Assembly (NCBI GenBank): GCA_004009845.1
Contig: RMBW01000003.1
Span: 777,759-841,758 of the forward strand
DNA length: 64,000 nt
Direction: 5' to 3'
Origin: Davidsoniella eucalypti
Taxonomy: Eukaryota; Ascomycota; Sordariomycetes; Microascales; Ceratocystidaceae
Under the pieces are notes generated by a model. It was not told the DNA's origin. It worked only from the letters and a program-made list of their open reading frames with translations, and ran no database searches. Both the position numbers and the translations under genes were made by a program. Position 1 is the first letter of the stretch. Each line of letters starts with the position of its first letter. Shown here one piece after another: positions 59,563-64,000 of this stretch.

Positions 59563-62437
59563 ATGAGCTCCGATCTCTCTGACGATGATATGCCTCTAGC
59601 TCGGGCTCCTAGAAGTAGGTTCTCTCTCTCGCGCGCGCATGTGCTTTCGTTCATTTATTTGTATATGTATCTGTACTTCCGTTAGCCTGTCTGCCTCTCG
59701 TAATCTGCATTTTCCCATTCCGCAGCAGCCTCTCATCACAACACGCTCTGCGCCCTATCCATCAACTAACATCTATACTCAATCTATCTAGCGGTCCCAA
59801 CTAAGATGGAAACTGATCCAAACGGCACTGGAAAGCGCAAGTCTCGCTCATCGCTGAGCCAGATCCAGTACAAGGAGGAATCCGACAGCGACGATGCCGT
59901 CCCCTTGGTATGAAACAGCCCTGCCTATCCCACCCACCACATCGTCTCACAACACTTCCATCGCCCACGTGCCTAGTACACTCTGTATCCTAACCGTCAT
60001 CATCTGCGATAGGCTAAACGCGCCAAAAAGTCTACCTTGGTTGAATCGGATTCCGATGATGCGCCTCTCTCCAAGAAGAAGGCTGCGACAAAGGCAAAAG
60101 CTGCACCCAAAACCAACGGCAAGGCTATCAAAAAGGAAGATCATGACGACAAACTTCCCCTCGCGAAATCGAAGGCTAAGAGCAAGGCCGCCCCCAAAAA
60201 GGTCAAGCAAGAGTCCGATGACGAGAAGCCTCTCAAGGGCAGACGGCAATCGACAACTACCACAAAGAAAGCCAACGGTACCACGAAAGCCGCCGCCGAC
60301 AAGAAAGCCAAGCCTGCTGCGAAGGGCAAGGATGCCATGAAGGAAGAAGAGAATGACGATGAAGCGGAAGAGGAGTATGCCTGGTGGGACGCTCCCGACA
60401 AGGCCGACGACAGCATCAAGTGGACAACGCTTGAACACAACGGTGTTCTCTTCCCTCCTGACTATGTTCCATTGCCCAAGAGCATCAAGCTTCTGTATGA
60501 CGGAAAGCCAGTGACCCTTGCCGTCGATGCCGAAGAGGTCGCTTTCTTCTTTGGTTCCATGCTTCACTCTACACACAACGTTGAAAACCCTGTTTTCCAG
60601 AAAAACTTCTTTTCCGATTTCCAAAAGGTCATCAAAGACACTGGCGGTGCCAAGGACAAGAATGGAAACTCCATCGAAATCAGTGAATTTTCCAAGCTTG
60701 ACTTCACCAAAATCTTCGACTACAGCCAGTCTCAAAACGAACTAAAAAAGACTCGTACAAATGAACAAAAGAAGGCCGATAAAGCTGAAAAGGAGAAAAT
60801 GGAAGAGCCATTCATGTTCTGCAAGTGGGATGGCCGGAAAGAAAAGGTCGGCAACTTCCGTGTCGAACCTCCATCTCTATTCCGTGGTCGTGGTGAACAT
60901 CCAAAGACAGGTAGACTCAAGCTTCGTGTTTCCCCCGAACAGGTCACCATCAACATTGGCAAGGACGCCAAGGTCCCAGAGCCCCCTGCCGGCCACAAAT
61001 GGAAGGCCGTCCAACACGATAACAAGGCTACCTGGCTTGCTATGTGGCAAGAAAACATCAACGGAGCTTACAAGTATGTCATGCTTGCAGCAAACAGTGC
61101 AATCAAGGGCCAAAGTGACTTCAAGAAGTTCGAAAAGGCTCGTGAGCTCAAGAAACACATTGATCGCATTCGCCGCGATTATACCAAAGACCTCGAGAGC
61201 AAGATCATGGCTGATCGTCAACGCGCTACTGCCATGTACCTGATTGATAATCTGGCACTGAGAGCTGGTAACGAGAAGGATACCGAGAACGAGGCCGAGA
61301 CTGTTGGTTGCTGCTCTCTCAAGTTTGAGCATATCACCCTGAGAGAACCCCAGACAGTCATCTTTGACTTCCTGGGTAAAGATAGTATTCGTTACTATGA
61401 TGAGGTGACGGTGAATCGCCAAGTGTTTAAGAACATGAAGCTGTTCAAGAAGGCGCCCAAGGGTCCAGGTGACGACATATTTGATCGTCTCAACACGTCG
61501 CAACTTAACAAGCACTTTTCCAGCTACATGCCCGGTCTCACAGCCAAAGTATTCCGTACTTACAATGCTTCTTTCACCATGGCGAAGCTGCTCCGTGAGC
61601 TCAAAGTTGACAATAGACCAGTCCAAGAAAAGGTCAAGCTATACAACGACTGCAACCGTCAAGTTGCCATTCTATGTAACCACAAGCGTACCGTGGGTGC
61701 AGGACACGAAGCCCAGATGGAGAAGCTTAGTGACAAGATCAAGGGTGCCATTTACAAGCGCTGGCGGATGAAGATGATGCTTCTAGACATCGACCCCAAG
61801 ATTAAGAAGCGGAAAGGCGCGGCCTACTTCCAGCGTGACGAGGAGCTCACTGACGAGTGGGTGATTGAGCACCAAGCCGCCCTTGTGGAGAAGATGCGTG
61901 AGGATACCACCAAGAAGTTCAACAAAGAGAACGAGAAGCGGGTTGCCGACAAGGAAAAGCCTCATCCCGAGAAGGAGCTTAAGACGCGCCTCAAGGCTGC
62001 GGATGAGCTGGCGGCCAAGTTCAAGAAAGAGAACAAGTCGAAGAAGATCGCGGCTGAGGGCAAGGCGCCTACCGAGGAGAAGATCACTGCCAACATCGAA
62101 AAGATTGATACTCAAATTGCCAACCTGAATCTACAGGCGGAAGATCGTGAGGGCAACAAGGAGGTTGCCCTGGGCACATCCAAAATCGTAAGTTTCGAAC
62201 ACCTTTCTATCATTCTACCCCGAGTTTTTCCTAGGTTCCTCTACTCTAGGACCAGACGAGCTCCGGCTTCGAGTACTATATGCTAACTTACCTTTGTAGA
62301 ACTACATTGACCCTCGTCTGACGGTCGTCTTCGCGAAAAAGTTCGATGTTCCTATTGAGAAGTTCTTTTCCAAGACGCTGCGTGAGAAGTTCAACTGGGC
62401 CATCAAGTCGGTTGGTGATGAAGACTGGGAATTCTAA
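59563..62437 (+). CDS. TOP1: DNA topoisomerase I (type IB), four exons
   Basis: Exons 59563-59614, 59792-59907, 60013-62187 and 62300-62437 give 826 residues; introns are 177, 105 and 112 nt. It relaxes supercoils by single-strand nicking with a 3'-phosphotyrosyl link. The N-terminus (1-185) is disordered, with Ser/Asp/Glu blocks (SDLSDDDMP, EESDSDDAVP, VESDSDDAP) and Lys-rich stretches for nuclear entry. The core starts KWTTLEHNGVLFPPDYVPLP. It contains FKWDGR-type FMFCKWDGRKEK, NIGKDAKVPEPPAGHKWK, LIDNLALRAGNEK and FRTYNASFTM. A charged linker (about 680-770) is followed by the signature SKI-NYIDPRLTVVF with catalytic Tyr783, whose codon is the second in the last exon. All landmark blocks are intact. 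Confidence 0.96.
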
Positions 62438-63603
62438 ATTTCTCTTTCCCATCTTCATACTCGTTCACGGTCTCGCTTATCTCTTTGTTTTTTTTTCTCT
62501 TCATTTCTTCCTTTGTTATTAGATTACATTTGTGTTCCTTCTCGGACACTCTCTATATCCGCACGCCGTCATCATCCACAGCATTTTTTTGCCCTCTTCT
62601 TTTCCTATTTTCGCTTCTTTACAAATTTTCGTCTTAGTTGAGTTCCTTTTTTTTTCGAAACTTTTGTTCTATCGTTTTTATCAAGTTTTTTTTCGTGTAC
62701 TTGTAGTTCATCCTTCATTTCTTGACGGTTTTTTCTGACCAAAAACTTTTGCTATTCTCACGATACACAACCTCTCGATATATCATTACTTTATGCTACG
62801 TTTTTTTTTATCTTTGCTCGTTGTCTTGTTTTGCCTTACTGTTTTTTTTTTGCTCGCTGCTATCTTGATCTGCTAACCTCTTCCTTAGTGGCAAAATCAG
62901 CATCATATTTCTCTATTCAATCATGAAAACATTGTCTAATGCTGTCCTGTGCGCTATATGAATTATCCATCTTTTGTTTCCACCTTGATATTTTAACGTT
63001 TAGATGAAAACTTCCAACGTCTTTCGTAGTGTTGATTGAGTCTATGTTTTAACTTGTTCATACCGGTCTAATGGTAGGCCAGTGCCATTAATGTTTGCTA
63101 TTTATTGCCTACGGAAAATATTCTCCCATAGTGTTTTCCACAGGCATATAGATGAAATTTCATATCAAGGCTTCGTGATGTTTTCAAATTCTTGAACATA
63201 TATAGTACAAATAAATATTTCTAGCTCGGGAATCATGCGTCATTATTCTATAAAATTGATAAGAATTTGTTGTATATTCATTAACTATGTATATCCCACT
63301 CTTGATTAGAGTACCCGAAAAGCAACAAAACAAAAACGCCTGCATATGCATTGAAAAGCAAAACCAAATTAAAAAAAAGCAAATAGAGACGGCCGTCAAG
63401 TATACGCGTAGCAGGCATATATGTGGAAGGTGAAAGGCAACAAGCAAACAAAAAGAGTGCCCCTTGAGTGTACATCATAGAAGTCGTGAGAGGGCGTAAA
63501 GGAAAGAAACAGTCATGTGCCAGGCTTGAATAATGTCATGATCGACCCGTACACAATATCAGTAGTTCTGATATGGAAACTCGTTATTTGTTTATACCAG
63601 TGC
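62438..63603. other. Convergent 3' spacer, 1.2 kb
   Basis: T-rich with many T runs of 7-9 (62488-62495, 62649-62656, 62801-62809, 62842-62850). 3' flanks of TOP1 and of the next gene; nothing else was seen. Confidence 0.5.
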
Positions 63604-64000
63604 CTATATCAAGACACGAGTGAACATGGAAAAGCCAACCATGAATGAAACGAAACTAGCACTCATAACGGCTAATAAGCCGGGCGTGGGAATGGCATAT
63701 GCGGAGCTAACACGCACAATCTTGCCTTCCGAAGTCATGACCCAGCCGGAAGGAATAGTTCCGCGCGTAGGCGTAGCATCAGCGTTCCACGGCCAACCCG
63801 TCTGGGTATAAGTCGACTCATTGCTATCGGTAGCGAGACCGGCCGGCGCGGTTCCCGTGACTGTCTCGCCGGAACTAGCAGTAGCAGTGTACGACAGAGT
63901 ACCAGCCTCGTCCAAGCGGCCATTGACCTCGCCATCAGTAGCCTCGATGCTAGTCCAAGCACCCGAGTTATCGGAGTAGTTGTATTCCGAGCCGGTGCTG
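63604..64000 (-). CDS. C-terminal part of a secreted, likely membrane- or GPI-anchored protein; runs off the edge
   Basis: The frame is open from the right edge of the window to the stop at 63604, about 131 residues; the N-terminus lies outside. The visible part is Ser/Thr/Gly-rich with short repeats of polar residues, as in cell-wall or secreted proteins: EYNYSDNSGAWTSIEA, then LSYTATASSG and WPWNADATP. The last 30 residues contain a hydrophobic end (PGLLAVMSASFVSFMVGFSMF) with only RVLI after it, which fits either a GPI signal or a C-terminal anchor. No enzyme domain is recognisable in this part, and I do not assign a family. Confidence 0.65.
   Translation of the reverse strand, partial: STGSEYNYSDNSGAWTSIEATDGEVNGRLDEAGTLSYTATASSGETVTGTAPAGLATDSNESTYTQTGWPWNADATPTRGTIPSGWVMTSEGKIVRVSSAYAIPTPGLLAVMSASFVSFMVGFSMFTRVLI

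Noticed and set aside
60877..61626. 249-codon reverse-strand open frame within TOP1
   Set aside because: Antisense shadow of the conserved TOP1 core; no independent signals.

Overview
The window is nuclear DNA of a filamentous ascomycete (Pezizomycotina). The evidence is gene structure and gene content. Introns are short (mostly 50-150 nt) with GTRNGT-type donors, CTAAC-like branch sites and YAG acceptors. Proteins that group together in these fungi are present: HET-C, a DUF4243 (questin-oxidase-like) protein, a SWIRM/amine-oxidase/HMG LSD1-type demethylase and a multi-copy kinase-like family. CTG fits leucine in conserved blocks. Species or class cannot be fixed from the sequence alone.

Layout: HMG-box protein (-, 235-1297); 5.6 kb without a gene; HET-C (+, 6868-9881); 4.6 kb without a gene; PA/TM/RING ubiquitin ligase (+, about 14477-16848); orphan membrane and coiled-coil protein (+, 18358-20385); DUF7704 membrane protein (+, 20831-21331); mitochondrial threonyl-tRNA synthetase (+, 21603-23237); small bHLH factor (-, 23558-24054); Maf-type nucleotide pyrophosphatase (+, 25601-26559); broken kinase-like gene (+, about 27718-29713) in an AT-rich stretch; glutaminyl cyclase-like M28 protein (+, 31410-32739); oligosaccharyltransferase subunit SWP1 (+, 33770-34762); RAD17 clamp loader (-, 35193-38126); questin-oxidase-like protein (-, 38740-40114); CaM-kinase (-, 40903-42686); 3.8 kb without a gene; UBE2W-type E2 (+, 46443-47167); VPS33 (+, 47901-50472); LSD1/KDM1-type demethylase (+, 52497-56267); ATP synthase gamma (-, 57109-58465); DNA topoisomerase I (+, 59563-62437); C-terminal part of a secreted or membrane-anchored protein running off the right edge (-, 63604-64000).

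Most genes are single-copy housekeeping genes and there is no operon-like or biosynthetic cluster. Functional themes recur by neighbourhood: secretory pathway (glutaminyl cyclase-like protein, SWP1), genome maintenance and chromatin (RAD17, LSD1-like, TOP1, HMG protein), mitochondria (MST1, ATP3), ubiquitin (RING ligase, UBE2W). The only region that looks accessory is about 26.6-31.3 kb, AT-rich and holding a decayed member of a multi-copy fungal family. No convincing tRNA, rRNA, transposon or CRISPR was found. Exon borders were placed by eye from splice signals, reading phase and protein conservation, with no transcript data.
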